A stretch of DNA of 64,000 nucleotides from an uncultured Roseburia sp. (GCA_934317215.1 CAKREH010000010.1:1-64000), one strand, 5' to 3'. Counted from the first letter of the stretch, positions 43,494 through 52,995 are shown. Made by a program: numbers and translations. The notes: a model not told the origin generated them from the letters alone.

Positions 43494-45392
43494 ATGGCTA
43501 ATTTTTCAGAGTTGGATCGCTATTTATTTGGACAGGCGACGCATTACGAGATTTACCGAAAACTGGGGGCTCATTTTACGGATCAATATGGAATCCGTGG
43601 AGTATGTTTTGATGTGTGGGCTCCAAATGCTGAAAGAATCTGGGTGATCGGTTCTTTTAACGGATGGGATGAGACGGCAGATGAAATGACAAGGCTAGAA
43701 CCGGATACCATGGGAATATTTGAATTATTTATTCCTGGTATTGAGGAAGGTGCATTGTATAAGTATCTGATCGAGACAAAAGATGGAAAACGGCTTTACA
43801 AGGCGGATCCATATGCAAATTATGCGGAACTTCGTCCGGGAACGGCATCTGCTGTCACAGATATAGAACATTTTAAATGGACCGATGAAAAATGGATGGA
43901 AGAGCGTGCAAAGACCAAAGATGTCTATGCAAAACCGATGGCAATCTATGAAGTACATCCGGGATCATGGATGCGTCATCCGGGCAAAGAGGATGATGGA
44001 TTTTACAGCTACAGGGATCTTGTTAAATATCTGATCCCGTATGTGAAAGAGATGGGATATACACATATTGAACTGATGGGTATTTCTGAGTATCCGTTCG
44101 ACGGTTCCTGGGGATATCAGGTGACCGGTTATTATGCACCGACCTCCCGTTATGGAACGCCGCAGGACTTTGCATATTTTATCAATGAATGTCACAAACA
44201 TAAGATCAGCGTGATTTTAGACTGGGTGCCGGCGCATTTTCCGAAAGATGCACATGGACTGGCTGAGTTTGATGGAACCTGTTTATACGAATATGCGGAT
44301 CCAAGAAAAGGAGAACATCCGGACTGGGGTACAAAGATATTTGATTACGGTAAGAATGAAGTTAAGAATTTCCTGATCGGCAGTGCATTGATGTGGATTG
44401 AGCATTATCATATTGACGGACTGCGTGTGGATGCAGTGGCATCCATGTTATACCTGGATTATGGAAAACAGCCGGGACAGTGGATTCCGAATAAATATGG
44501 TGATAATAAGAATCTTGAGGCAGTGGAGTTCTTTAAGCATGTCAATACACTGATCCTTGGAAGAAACCCGGGAGCAGTCATGATCGCTGAAGAGTCTACG
44601 GCATGGCCCAAAGTGACTGGCCGTGTGGAAGATGACGGACTGAATTTCAGTTATAAATGGAATATGGGATGGATGCATGATTTCCTGGATTATATGAAAC
44701 TTGATCCGTATTTCCGCAAGGATAATCACCACAAAATGACTTTTGCCATGAGTTATAACGAGAGTGAGAAATACATTCTTGTGCTTTCCCATGACGAAGT
44801 GGTACATCTGAAATGTTCCATGATCAATAAGATGCCGGGCGAGATGGAAGATAAATTTAAAAATCTGATGGTCGGCTATGCATTTATGATGGGACATCCT
44901 GGCAAAAAACTTTTGTTTATGGGACAGGAATTTGCACAGCTTCAGGAGTGGAGTGAGGCGAGAGAATTAGACTGGTATCTGCTGGAAAACCCGGATCATA
45001 AGCATATGCAGAACTGGGTAAAGAAATTATTACATATTTATCAGAAAAATCCGGCGCTCTATGAACTTGACAGCAGCTGGGGTGGATTTGAATGGATCAA
45101 TGCAAATGATGCTGAGCGCAGTATTTTCAGCTTTATCAGAAAGAGCAAAGACGGAAAGAATAATCTGCTTTTTGTATGCAATTTTACACCGGTGGAACGC
45201 AGCGACTACCGCGTAGGCGTACCAAAACACAAGACTTATAAACTGATTTTAAACAGTGACGATGCAGAATTTGGCGGAAGCGGCAAAGAGCGTCCGGTAA
45301 ATTATAAATCTGTGTCGAAGGAATGTGATGGAAGACCATACTCGTTTGCATATCCGCTTCCGGGCTTTGGTGTGGCAGTATTCCGCTATTAA
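43494..45392 (+). CDS. glgB: 1,4-alpha-glucan (glycogen) branching enzyme
   Basis: 632 residues, ATG with AAGGGGTG upstream. A CBM48 domain (about 20-120, VCFDVWAPNAERIWVIGSFNGWD) precedes a GH13 barrel with all catalytic residues: the nucleophile Asp in DGLRVDAV (about 311), acid/base Glu in MIAEES (about 365) and the third Asp in LSHDEV (about 431). A C-terminal all-beta domain follows. It introduces alpha-1,6 branches in glycogen. The N-terminal N1 extension of some GlgB enzymes is absent. No other glycogen gene is adjacent. Confidence 0.95.
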   Translation: MANFSELDRYLFGQATHYEIYRKLGAHFTDQYGIRGVCFDVWAPNAERIWVIGSFNGWDETADEMTRLEPDTMGIFELFIPGIEEGALYKYLIETKDGKRLYKADPYANYAELRPGTASAVTDIEHFKWTDEKWMEERAKTKDVYAKPMAIYEVHPGSWMRHPGKEDDGFYSYRDLVKYLIPYVKEMGYTHIELMGISEYPFDGSWGYQVTGYYAPTSRYGTPQDFAYFINECHKHKISVILDWVPAHFPKDAHGLAEFDGTCLYEYADPRKGEHPDWGTKIFDYGKNEVKNFLIGSALMWIEHYHIDGLRVDAVASMLYLDYGKQPGQWIPNKYGDNKNLEAVEFFKHVNTLILGRNPGAVMIAEESTAWPKVTGRVEDDGLNFSYKWNMGWMHDFLDYMKLDPYFRKDNHHKMTFAMSYNESEKYILVLSHDEVVHLKCSMINKMPGEMEDKFKNLMVGYAFMMGHPGKKLLFMGQEFAQLQEWSEARELDWYLLENPDHKHMQNWVKKLLHIYQKNPALYELDSSWGGFEWINANDAERSIFSFIRKSKDGKNNLLFVCNFTPVERSDYRVGVPKHKTYKLILNSDDAEFGGSGKERPVNYKSVSKECDGRPYSFAYPLPGFGVAVFRY

Positions 45393-45404
45393 GAACTGTA
45401 TAAA

Positions 45405-45535
45405 ATAGCAGGACGGCACTTGGAATTACATTGAAAAACTTAATAAAAATGCTGATGTATCCGATATATACATCAGCTGTGGATGGCGCAGATATTTCAG
45501 GGAAGTGAAAGTATGCGCCATTCTTTTGTCCTGCC
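45405..45535 (+). ncRNA. Structured intergenic RNA or terminator region
   Basis: GCAGGAC (45408-45414) can pair with GTCCTGC (about 45528-45534), enclosing two hairpins: GCTGATGTAT/ATACATCAGC (45451-45477) and ATGGCGCA/TGCGCCAT (45483-45521), the latter followed by TCTTTT. It may be the glgB terminator region, but the enclosing stem suggests a compact three-way fold. Not a known RNA class to me. Confidence 0.4.
45441..45467 (+). promoter_or_regulatory. Sigma-28-like flagellar promoter
   Basis: TAAT, 15-nt spacer, TCCGATAT (45460-45467), close to the TAAA-N15-GCCGATAA consensus of FliA/SigD. The same CCGATATATAC core occurs upstream of flagellin at 56002. Confidence 0.55.
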
Positions 45536-45633
45536 AGAACCGGATATAACGGAATGAAGCAGAAGACAGGGCGCAGCGAATGAATTTGTACAGGTCAGTA
45601 TGAAATAACAGAAATGACAAGGAGAGCCGGATC

Positions 45634-48600
45634 ATGAGAATAGATAACCAACAGCAGAATAAAGGAGTAATGGATCTGATGCCGCAGACAGGTGCTGTGG
45701 AAGAAAAAAACGGAATTCAGTTGTTTGCGGATGCGGTAAAAACGGAGAGCAGTAAAAAGGCTGCGGGAACTACGTCTTTTCAGGCAAAAGAGGTTACTTA
45801 TCTGAATCCGGCAAAAGAAGAGAAAAAGACGATCATAGATGAAATAGGGCAGTCGGGTTCTATGGATGCGGGGGAGCGAAAGGCACAGATGGCGGTGCTT
45901 GCGGAAACTACTTCACCGGAAGATTATGAAAAAATGCAGGAGGATGGTTTTTCACTTGATGAGACCACGAGCAATAAGATCGTGACCGTGACGGATAAAA
46001 TTAAGGCACAGCTTGCAAAGGCGGGGGTGGATATTTCCAAATTTGGAGATGATCTTGACTTCGAGCAGCTTGCACAGATCACAGGCAGTCCGGAACTTGC
46101 AGTTCAGATTGCAAACAGTCTGCGGGAAGCAGATCTGCCGCTTGCAGATGATAATTTCAAACAGATCGCAGAGACAGTAGAGATGGCAGGTTCCTTATCT
46201 GCATTGGATGATGGTGCTGTAAAATATCTGATTGATAATCAGTTAGAGCCTACAGTGCGAAATGTATATTTTGCTGAGCATTCTGCAAGTGCAGGTTATA
46301 TTCCGGCAGAAAAGCAGGATATTTCGTCCTTCCTTCCACAGGTGAAAAACGTGATCGCATCAGCAGGACTGGAAGTAAATGATGATACTATTGCAACCAG
46401 TAAGTGGATGTTAGAGAACAATATACCGCTGACAAAGGAAAATCTTACCTATGCACAGGCTCTGCGCCAGACGGAACTGACCACGGGATCAGAGAATGTT
46501 GCAGACCTGGCGGCAGAGGCGGTCAGCGAAGGAAAAAGCGCACAGGATGCAGTGATTCTTTCCGGTTATACCTGGATGGAACAGGCGAAAGACGCTGTGG
46601 ATACCGTAGAGAATGCAACGGATGAAGATCTTGTTTATATTGTGGAAAAGGGACTGCCGCTTACACTGGATAGTTTAAGAGAAGCTGCGGCAAACCGGGC
46701 GGCAGGAGGACAGCCGAAAGGAACTGTGCCGCCAGCGGCAGAAAACCGTGCGGCGGGAACTGTGCCGCCAGCGGCAGAAAACCGTGAGCCTGGAACTGCG
46801 TCACCAGCATCAGAAAACCGTGCGGCGGGAACTGCGTCACCAGCATCAGAAAACCGTGCGGCAGGAGCTGTGCCGACAGCAGCAGAGAACCAGCAGACGG
46901 GAACTGCGTCACCAGCATCAGAAAACCGTGCGGCAGGAGCTGTGCCGACAGCAGCAGAGAACCAGCAGGCGGGGAATGCAGCATCGGAAGATCAGAATAA
47001 GAGTATAGTACAAAGTTATGCGGATGAGGGCTATACGCAAAAAGGCCAGCAGCTTTTGACGGCACGCAGACAGTTAGAAGAAATTCGTCTTACAATGACG
47101 GCAGAAGCAAACTACCGCCTGTTAAAACAGGGTATTTCCATTGACACAGAGCCGTTGGTAAAACTGGTGGAACAGCTGAAGAATCAGGAAAATGAATATT
47201 ATAGAAATCTATTGAAGTCTGAAGGTGTGGATGCTAACGACGAACAGGTGGAACTTTTTAAAGAGGTCGATAAAAAGGTTTCCGACATGCGTTATGTTCC
47301 GGCATATGTGCTTGGAATGAAAGATGCTGACATATCGACGATCAATGGTGTCCATAAAGCAGGTATGGAACTGAAAAGTTCCTTTGAAAAGGCAAGTCAG
47401 CAGTATGAGACTCTGATGACAGCACCGAGATCTGATCTGGGGGATTCCATCCAGAAGGCATTCCGTAACGTGGATGATATTTTAAACGGTCTTGATATGG
47501 AACTGACGGATGAAAATCGTCGTGCGGTTCGGATTCTTGGATATAACAGTATCGAGATCACCCAGGATTCTGTGTTTCAGATGAAAGCAGCAGATGAAGA
47601 AGTGCAGCGTGTCTTTAAAAATATGACTCCGGCGGTTGTTACACAGATGATAAAACGCGGGATCAACCCACTGGAAATGGATTTTACATCGTTAAACCAG
47701 GAGGCAGAGAACATTAAGAGCGAGGAGTCTGGCAGGGAGGATAACCGCAGATTCAGTGAATATCTCTGGAAAATGGAGAAGAATCACGAGATCAGTGAGG
47801 AGGAGCGAAGCTCTTATATAGGAATCTATCGTCTGATCCGACAGGTGGAAAATACAGATGGTGCAGCAATCGGTGCTCTGGTACAGCAGGGAGCATCGCT
47901 TACGATGAAAAATCTTTTGACAGCTGTGCGGTCTGAAAAACGCAGCAGTAAGATGGATTATTCGGTAGATTCTGATTTTGATGGTGTATCCGGTACATCC
48001 AATGGCAGTTCCATCACTGATCAGATTGAAGCTGCTTATCAGAATAACTGCTTAAAAGATGCATCAGAATTACTGACACCGGAACGTGTGAAAGTTTTAT
48101 TTAAGCAGGATTCTGACTGGGAGAATATGACACCGGAGGAATTTAAGGCGGCGTTGGCACAGGCAAAAGAACAGGCGGATGAGAGTGGCATTGATGCAGA
48201 TTATGCAAAAGAACAGCTTGCACAGTTAGAACAGGCAGCAAATGCTGAGGAGAGTATCTATCGCATTCTGGATAAATATGATATCCCAAATACAGTGTCA
48301 AATGTGCTGGCAATGGAATCTATGTTACATCAGCGTAACCAGATGTTCCGTAAGATTTTTGGAAGCAGCACGGCGGATCACAATGGAGATGATCAGGTAG
48401 ATGCGGACGATTTAGAAGCAATGAAACAGGAATTGTTAGAGGAATTTGGAGAGGCTGTTTCGGAACCGGCAGATATGGCGGCCGCACAGGAGAAGCTGGG
48501 GGAGCTTGCAGAAAACGTGATGAAGACAATGATAAACAGCGATCATGTGACAAGCCTTGATGTGCGTGAGATGAAGATGCTTTCCGCGCAGCTTTCTGTA

Positions 48601-49074
48601 AACAGTATTCTTGCAAAGGAAGAGCAGTATGCTGTTCCGGTAATGGTCAATGATGAACTAATGAATGTTTCGGTTAAGATTGTGCGCGGTGTGGACAAAA
48701 AGGGAATTGTCGATATCATGATGGAAAGTGAACTGCGTGGAAAGATTGCGGCGACATTCCAGGCAAAGGAAGATGGGATACATGGACTGGTCGCCACAGA
48801 TTCAGGGGAGACGGCAGAACTTTTTAAGGAACAGGCACAGAATCTTATGGATTCGCTTGGGGGAGAAAATGACGGCGTCACAGAACTACACTGTGCACAT
48901 ATCCCGGATCTTGATCTGAATCATTTTTCCATGGGGGCATTTGGAGTTGATGCAAAGGATGAAACTTCAGCCTCTGAGAATCAGGATACTTACCATGTGC
49001 AGACCTCACGTTTGTATGGGATTGCAAAGCATTTTATCAAGGCGGTAAAAGGAACACTCGCAAAAGAAGCATAA
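45634..49074 (+). CDS. Large repeat-containing protein with FliK-like C-terminus (probably flagellar)
   Basis: 1146 residues, ATG with AAGGAGAG upstream. No signal peptide. The N-terminal part (1-350) is helical with repeated xxLPLTxDNL-type units in which a loop introduces each helix pair (resembling DUF6240 proteins). Residues about 355-448 are low-complexity Ala/Pro repeats of AAENRAAGT type. A helical middle part follows, with an EF-hand-like loop DHNGDDQVDADD near 914. The last 150 residues (VSVKIVRGVDKKGIVDIMM and following) resemble the beta-rich hook-length-control domain of FliK. With a sigma-28-like promoter upstream, a secreted flagellar substrate or ruler is plausible; this is inference. 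Confidence 0.75.
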   Translation: MRIDNQQQNKGVMDLMPQTGAVEEKNGIQLFADAVKTESSKKAAGTTSFQAKEVTYLNPAKEEKKTIIDEIGQSGSMDAGERKAQMAVLAETTSPEDYEKMQEDGFSLDETTSNKIVTVTDKIKAQLAKAGVDISKFGDDLDFEQLAQITGSPELAVQIANSLREADLPLADDNFKQIAETVEMAGSLSALDDGAVKYLIDNQLEPTVRNVYFAEHSASAGYIPAEKQDISSFLPQVKNVIASAGLEVNDDTIATSKWMLENNIPLTKENLTYAQALRQTELTTGSENVADLAAEAVSEGKSAQDAVILSGYTWMEQAKDAVDTVENATDEDLVYIVEKGLPLTLDSLREAAANRAAGGQPKGTVPPAAENRAAGTVPPAAENREPGTASPASENRAAGTASPASENRAAGAVPTAAENQQTGTASPASENRAAGAVPTAAENQQAGNAASEDQNKSIVQSYADEGYTQKGQQLLTARRQLEEIRLTMTAEANYRLLKQGISIDTEPLVKLVEQLKNQENEYYRNLLKSEGVDANDEQVELFKEVDKKVSDMRYVPAYVLGMKDADISTINGVHKAGMELKSSFEKASQQYETLMTAPRSDLGDSIQKAFRNVDDILNGLDMELTDENRRAVRILGYNSIEITQDSVFQMKAADEEVQRVFKNMTPAVVTQMIKRGINPLEMDFTSLNQEAENIKSEESGREDNRRFSEYLWKMEKNHEISEEERSSYIGIYRLIRQVENTDGAAIGALVQQGASLTMKNLLTAVRSEKRSSKMDYSVDSDFDGVSGTSNGSSITDQIEAAYQNNCLKDASELLTPERVKVLFKQDSDWENMTPEEFKAALAQAKEQADESGIDADYAKEQLAQLEQAANAEESIYRILDKYDIPNTVSNVLAMESMLHQRNQMFRKIFGSSTADHNGDDQVDADDLEAMKQELLEEFGEAVSEPADMAAAQEKLGELAENVMKTMINSDHVTSLDVREMKMLSAQLSVNSILAKEEQYAVPVMVNDELMNVSVKIVRGVDKKGIVDIMMESELRGKIAATFQAKEDGIHGLVATDSGETAELFKEQAQNLMDSLGGENDGVTELHCAHIPDLDLNHFSMGAFGVDAKDETSASENQDTYHVQTSRLYGIAKHFIKAVKGTLAKEA
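46690..46980 (+). repeat. Imperfect in-frame repeats, Ala/Pro-rich linker
   Basis: Units of about 39-42 bp, each containing GAAAACCGTGCGGC or GAGAACCAGCA-type cores, recur about seven times and encode the AAENRAAGT-like linker. High internal identity suggests recent duplication and likely length variation. Confidence 0.8.
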
Positions 49075-49089
49075 AAATTAATTTTCGGA

Positions 49090-49863
49090 CTACGTGGATT
49101 CCGATAGATAATTTTGTATACCAATATATATGGCATCCACAAGCTGATTTTGATAGTCATCTGTCAAAAGAAGATCGGCCTCTGTCGGATTACTTAGAAA
49201 CCCACACTCTACAATCACGGTAGGTGTGGGTGTTTTTTTGAGCAGATAATAGCTTTCATTTGCCTTTGCAACGCGGTGATTATCAGGATCGACATTTGTA
49301 ATCAGACTGTTCTGGATCGTATCCGCCAGCTTTTTTCCGTCCTTAGACTGACCAAAGTAAAATACCTGTGCGCCGCAGACTTCCGGAGACGGATAGCTGT
49401 TCTGGTGCAGACTGACTGTAAATATGGGAGCTGCATCCGTGATGATTTTACAGCGGTTTTGCATATCTTCAGCTTTTTTGTTTGTGCTTCCTTCTGAATA
49501 AAGACCAGTGTCTGAGTTCCGTGTTAAAATGATCTGAATGGAATCATGCTTAAATTTATCCCGAAGTTTCAGTGCCAGTGCAAGATTGATGTCTTTTTCC
49601 AGTGCATCATTGATGCCGACTTTACCCGGATCAATGCCCCCGTGTCCGGCGTCGATCACAATCGATAAATTACCGGAAGATGAACTGTTTTGTCCGGTGT
49701 CGCCGGTAAGCTCGGTATTATGTATGGAATTTGCGTCAGATATGGCTGACTGGTTCTTCATACCTATATGGCTGTTTTGTACAAGGATGGCGCTTTGGCT
49801 TCCAAGAAAAAATGCTGCGATTACCAGACAGACAGCCATGATAAGTTCTATTTTTTTCTTCAT
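49090..49863 (-). CDS. N-acetylmuramoyl-L-alanine amidase (Amidase_3, CwlD/AmiC type)
   Basis: 257 residues, minus strand, ATG at 49861-49863. An N-terminal membrane anchor or signal (about 5-27) and a polar linker precede the zinc-amidase domain: IVIDAGHGGIDPGK (zinc His), LEKDINLALALKL (zinc Glu), VSLHQN (zinc His) and TVIVECGFLSNPTEADLL (catalytic Glu). It cleaves the lactyl-peptide bond of peptidoglycan outside the membrane. Length and anchor fit CwlD, the spore-cortex amidase, but generic autolysins look alike. Its only Shine-Dalgarno-like GGGGG lies in the 3' arm of a terminator hairpin. Confidence 0.9.
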   Translation of the reverse strand: MKKKIELIMAVCLVIAAFFLGSQSAILVQNSHIGMKNQSAISDANSIHNTELTGDTGQNSSSSGNLSIVIDAGHGGIDPGKVGINDALEKDINLALALKLRDKFKHDSIQIILTRNSDTGLYSEGSTNKKAEDMQNRCKIITDAAPIFTVSLHQNSYPSPEVCGAQVFYFGQSKDGKKLADTIQNSLITNVDPDNHRVAKANESYYLLKKTPTPTVIVECGFLSNPTEADLLLTDDYQNQLVDAIYIGIQNYLSEST

Positions 49864-49916
49864 AAAAACCCCCGGAGTATCGTTTTTATAGAATATTCAC
49901 GATATCCGGGGGTTAT
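49864..49916 (-). terminator. Terminator/RBS-sequestering hairpin before the amidase gene
   Basis: Read on the minus strand, AACCCCCGGATATCG pairs with CGATACTCCGGGGGTT and is followed by TTTTT and then the amidase ATG. The stem is both an intrinsic terminator for the GH18 gene and the location of the amidase's GGGGG. Confidence 0.8.
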
Positions 49917-49965
49917 GTCAAAAATGAGTTGATGTGTTTTAAGAAAATTTAATGATTGTATCTGG

Positions 49966-51798
49966 TCAATTAATGTATTTAATGATGGTGTCCCAGGTGG
50001 AAGGCAGTTCTAAACCAAGTTTCCAGAAGGAACCGCCGGCAAGCTGATTTTCCTGAAGGACTTTTAATTTCTCTTCCAGGGAAGTGGCATCCTCCACCCA
50101 TATTTTGTAGGTGACGCCATTGTTTACATACTGTACATAATATTGACCATCAGCATCGGACCATACTGGTTCTGCAGCATTTGCACTGATCAGTTTTTGA
50201 ATCTCTGACATACTTGTCGCATAAGAGTCGAGTGTAAAAAGCTGATAGCTGTCAGCCGAGTCGCTGGTATTAGCCTCCTCGCCTGCCGCCTGTGCATCAG
50301 CGGCTGCGTTGTCAATCTCATCCGTGTCGGTATTGTTGTTATCGGATGTCTGTGTTGTGCTGTCAGCACCTGCAGTGTCATCAACAGGCGTCTCAGACCA
50401 TACGCGGGCATAAAACGGCATGCCAAGGATCAGCTGGCTGGCAGGTACCTCTTTTAAAGTATTGGCAACCCCCTCTTTTACGAAACCGATTGAAGCTACA
50501 GATCCTGCTTCCTCGGAACCTGCATAGTGTTCATCATATGCCATGACAACAACATAATCTGCAAAAACTGCCTGTTCAGCACGGTTGTAGAATGCAGTGT
50601 AGCTGGTAGGAACATAATCGTCCACAGAAAGAACAATTCCATTGTTTGCACATTTTAATGACAACTCCCGTATAAACTGAATGTAAGAATCACCGACTTC
50701 GGAACTTAACGCCTCAAAGTCGACATTGATACCGTCAAAATTATACTGAATGGCCGCAGAAATCAGATTATTGATCAGGTTCTCACGCTTGGATGTATAA
50801 GTTAAAACGGATGTGGTATCTACATCTTTGTTTTCCAGGTTGCTTACAAGAGCCCAGACTTCAATGCCGTTCTGGTGGCAGTAATTTACATAGTCGGAGC
50901 TTGCAAGTGAAGCAATGTTTCCGTTATTGTCATTCAGATAAAACCAGGTAGGGGAGATAACATTGATCCCCTTGGTATTCTGGAGCACGGATGCAATGGT
51001 CATATTGGCATCCACGTTTGTGATCTGATGCCATGCCATATTGATTTTGAAGTCTTTTTTTATATGTGTAAATTCTTCTGCAACATAATCGCTGGTCAGT
51101 GTTTTTGTGGATGTTGTACCAAGTGCCTTTGATTTGATATATCCGATGATGCCTTCTGCAGTGGATACCTTTGTCCAGGTATTGTCTGGCTCTAAAATAG
51201 TAACCTCCGTATTTTTGTCGATGTCTGAAAGAATCGGACTCTTGATGCCGCCTTTTTGCCGGAGCTGTGTTTTTTGTTTTACCGGTGCAGTTGTGTAATC
51301 ACCCCATGCGGTCGTAAGAATTACACGGTTTGGAGAATCAAGTACCTTGTAGGAAAAATCGGAGTACAGTTTTAAAAAGTCGATTGCAATATATGCAGTC
51401 TGGGCATCTGCCTTGACAATTGGATGATCCAGGGAATGAGAATCCTTCGTCACATAATAGCTGGTGCTGTCTGCATCTGCGGAAATCAGATCTGTTGCAG
51501 TTGTATAAAGAAGTTTATTTTCATTGTGATCCCAGTAAATGCGGTCATTAAGATAAGCGCGGACCGTTTCATAGTCAAGATAAACAGTTCCGTTAAGGAG
51601 TTTTCCTTTTGCATCGAGGATCTGGTTATCTAAGATCAGGGCTGTTTCCTGTTCGCTGGATAGATTATAGTAATCAGATAGCTCCATATGTTCTTTGGAA
51701 GGTGTATATTTTTCAATGAAGCTTCCGAGAAGCATAAAACAGATAACGACGACGATCAGAGCGCCGGCAGCTAAAATAGGGACAAATTTTTTCTTCAT
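49966..51798 (-). CDS. Membrane-anchored GH18-family glycoside hydrolase with SH3 domain
   Basis: 610 residues, minus strand, ATG at 51796-51798 with GAGGG upstream. A signal anchor (about 7-29) is followed by a stalk-like N-terminal domain (30-185), a bacterial SH3 domain (about 190-250) and a GH18 barrel (about 255-600). The catalytic motif DGINVDFE lies at about 350-358, with downstream AYDEHYAGS and GMPFYARVW. An Asp/Thr/Ala-rich insertion of about 45 residues (near 470-515) interrupts the C-terminal part of the barrel. YaaH/SleL-type peptidoglycan glucosaminidases have a similar arrangement, so it probably cuts the glycan strand. It precedes an amidase on the same strand. Confidence 0.9.
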   Translation of the reverse strand: MKKKFVPILAAGALIVVVICFMLLGSFIEKYTPSKEHMELSDYYNLSSEQETALILDNQILDAKGKLLNGTVYLDYETVRAYLNDRIYWDHNENKLLYTTATDLISADADSTSYYVTKDSHSLDHPIVKADAQTAYIAIDFLKLYSDFSYKVLDSPNRVILTTAWGDYTTAPVKQKTQLRQKGGIKSPILSDIDKNTEVTILEPDNTWTKVSTAEGIIGYIKSKALGTTSTKTLTSDYVAEEFTHIKKDFKINMAWHQITNVDANMTIASVLQNTKGINVISPTWFYLNDNNGNIASLASSDYVNYCHQNGIEVWALVSNLENKDVDTTSVLTYTSKRENLINNLISAAIQYNFDGINVDFEALSSEVGDSYIQFIRELSLKCANNGIVLSVDDYVPTSYTAFYNRAEQAVFADYVVVMAYDEHYAGSEEAGSVASIGFVKEGVANTLKEVPASQLILGMPFYARVWSETPVDDTAGADSTTQTSDNNNTDTDEIDNAAADAQAAGEEANTSDSADSYQLFTLDSYATSMSEIQKLISANAAEPVWSDADGQYYVQYVNNGVTYKIWVEDATSLEEKLKVLQENQLAGGSFWKLGLELPSTWDTIIKYIN

Positions 51799-52089
51799 AT
51801 AAGAACCCTCTTCTTCTTAAGAATTATCGTTTGTGCTCCTATTGTAGCATAATGATATGTAAATTCAAAGTTATTTACTCGTAGTTTTACGGCAGAGCCT
51901 ATGTTCGGTAAAGCTCTGCCGTCTCTTTTTCTCGGATTTGTATGTTGTCTTAGATATTCTTTTTATTCTGACCGGGTGGGCATTGAGGTACTCCATCCCT
52001 GTCAATTGTTCATGATAATAGAATGTTCGCAGAGCTTGCATCCTATTGTTTATGATACCGGATCTATTCGCAAAATGCATAGACCGTTA
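51799..52089. other. Intergenic region with GH18 promoter and an orphan hairpin
   Basis: On the minus strand TTGAAT (51863-51868), 16-nt spacer, TACAAT (51841-51846) form a good promoter for the GH18 gene. ACGGCAGAGC/GCTCTGCCGT (51889-51922) is a strong hairpin with a T-run on the plus strand, although no plus-strand gene precedes it. A 69-codon minus-strand frame (51871-52080) overlaps it and I cannot support it as a gene. Confidence 0.5.
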
Positions 52090-52305
52090 TCACAGGTTCG
52101 TTCTTTTGATTTTATCAAAATGTAATTCTGTTAACACCCCCTCATTGAATATATAATCTCTCATATAAGAATTTTCTTCTGTGACGGAGAGCTCTTCTGT
52201 GACTTCTTTTGAATTGCTTGGCACACCTTCGAACCAAATGGTTGTTCCCATATGTTCTAAGGAAGAGAGCTCTAAGTATAGCTTTTTCATATGTTCAGAA
52301 TCCAA
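52090..52305 (-). CDS. Small acidic hypothetical protein
   Basis: 71 residues on the minus strand, from TTG 52303-52305 with GGGGG 9 nt upstream; an internal ATG at 52288-52290 (sixth codon) is the alternative. The product is acidic and soluble (ELSSLEHMGTTIWFEGVP, then several Glu-rich residues). No family recognised. The region upstream on the same strand carries in-frame stops and looks partly degraded, so this could be the surviving piece of a larger gene. Confidence 0.5.
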   Translation of the reverse strand: MDSEHMKKLYLELSSLEHMGTTIWFEGVPSNSKEVTEELSVTEENSYMRDYIFNEGVLTELHFDKIKRTNL

Positions 52306-52428
52306 TGTTGTTATCCCCCGTTTTCACTTACTGTATGACAAAGCGGATCAAAGTCCTTTATTCCCAAAAGGAAATTCGCTGGTTACAATTATGTGATATA
52401 TTAGTAAAATAATTTCTGCAAAAAATTT

Positions 52429-52995
52429 TCAGCAGATAAATTTCTGCAGAATGGAAAAGTGTTCTTTCTTTATATAAAATGGATCCGGAATAGATGGAAG
52501 ACTGCTTAAGGAAATCTGATAAAGGCGGGAAAAATCACGAATCTTTTTTGGACTTTCCGTTTGTGTTAGACAGTAAAAACCTTCCCCAAGGTTTGTATAG
52601 TGGCTGAGCGATTCTAATAATTCCCGATAATGTCTGATATTCCATGGTGCGAGACTTCCAATGACAAGTTTTCTGTCACACCGAAGAAATTCATTGATAC
52701 AGCATTCGCTAAAACTTCCAAAATCAAAGAGCAGAATATGGTATCCCTGGTTATACAGACCCGGCAGTTCGTCCGGCGTTACGTCCGGATAGTAATCCAC
52801 TCCATGAATGTTAAAAAAAGTCCGGTCATCCATAAATCCGCATCTGCACGGGAGCGTAGTTTCAGAAGGAATTGCTGAAAGTGTTTTCCTTTTATGCAGC
52901 TCTAACAGTGCAGTTTTTTTGTGCAGTTTTGAATGACACAGGTTTGAAAGTGCAATTGCAAGGTGTGTTACACCAACACCGGCTGTACAGCCCAA
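52429..52995 (-). CDS. Degenerate ParA/MinD-like P-loop protein
   Basis: 188 residues from TTG 52995. The opening GCTAGVGVTHLAIALSNL corresponds to a deviant Walker A, but the Lys/Thr pair is replaced (V-G-V-T-H), so ATP hydrolysis is doubtful. Further in, HILLFDFGSF matches the Walker B strand and KLVIGSLAPWNIRHYRELL the next ParA-like segment. The TTG start would cut off the first beta strand: in-frame codons upstream read NKRLTIGIL, and the frame is open back to 53052 without ATG, GTG or TTG. An ATC at 53047-53049, 7 nt after AGGAG, is a possible non-canonical start. The gene is translationally adjacent to the kinase gene. Confidence 0.7.
   Translation of the reverse strand: MGCTAGVGVTHLAIALSNLCHSKLHKKTALLELHKRKTLSAIPSETTLPCRCGFMDDRTFFNIHGVDYYPDVTPDELPGLYNQGYHILLFDFGSFSECCINEFLRCDRKLVIGSLAPWNIRHYRELLESLSHYTNLGEGFYCLTQTESPKKIRDFSRLYQISLSSLPSIPDPFYIKKEHFSILQKFIC

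Noticed and set aside
46661..47065. Antisense frame with repeated HGFLMLVTQF-type units
   Set aside because: It is the mirror of the in-frame repeats of the 1146-residue protein; there is no start signal.
51871..52080. 69-codon minus-strand frame as a gene
   Set aside because: It overlaps a terminator-like hairpin and has no clear ribosome binding site or family resemblance.
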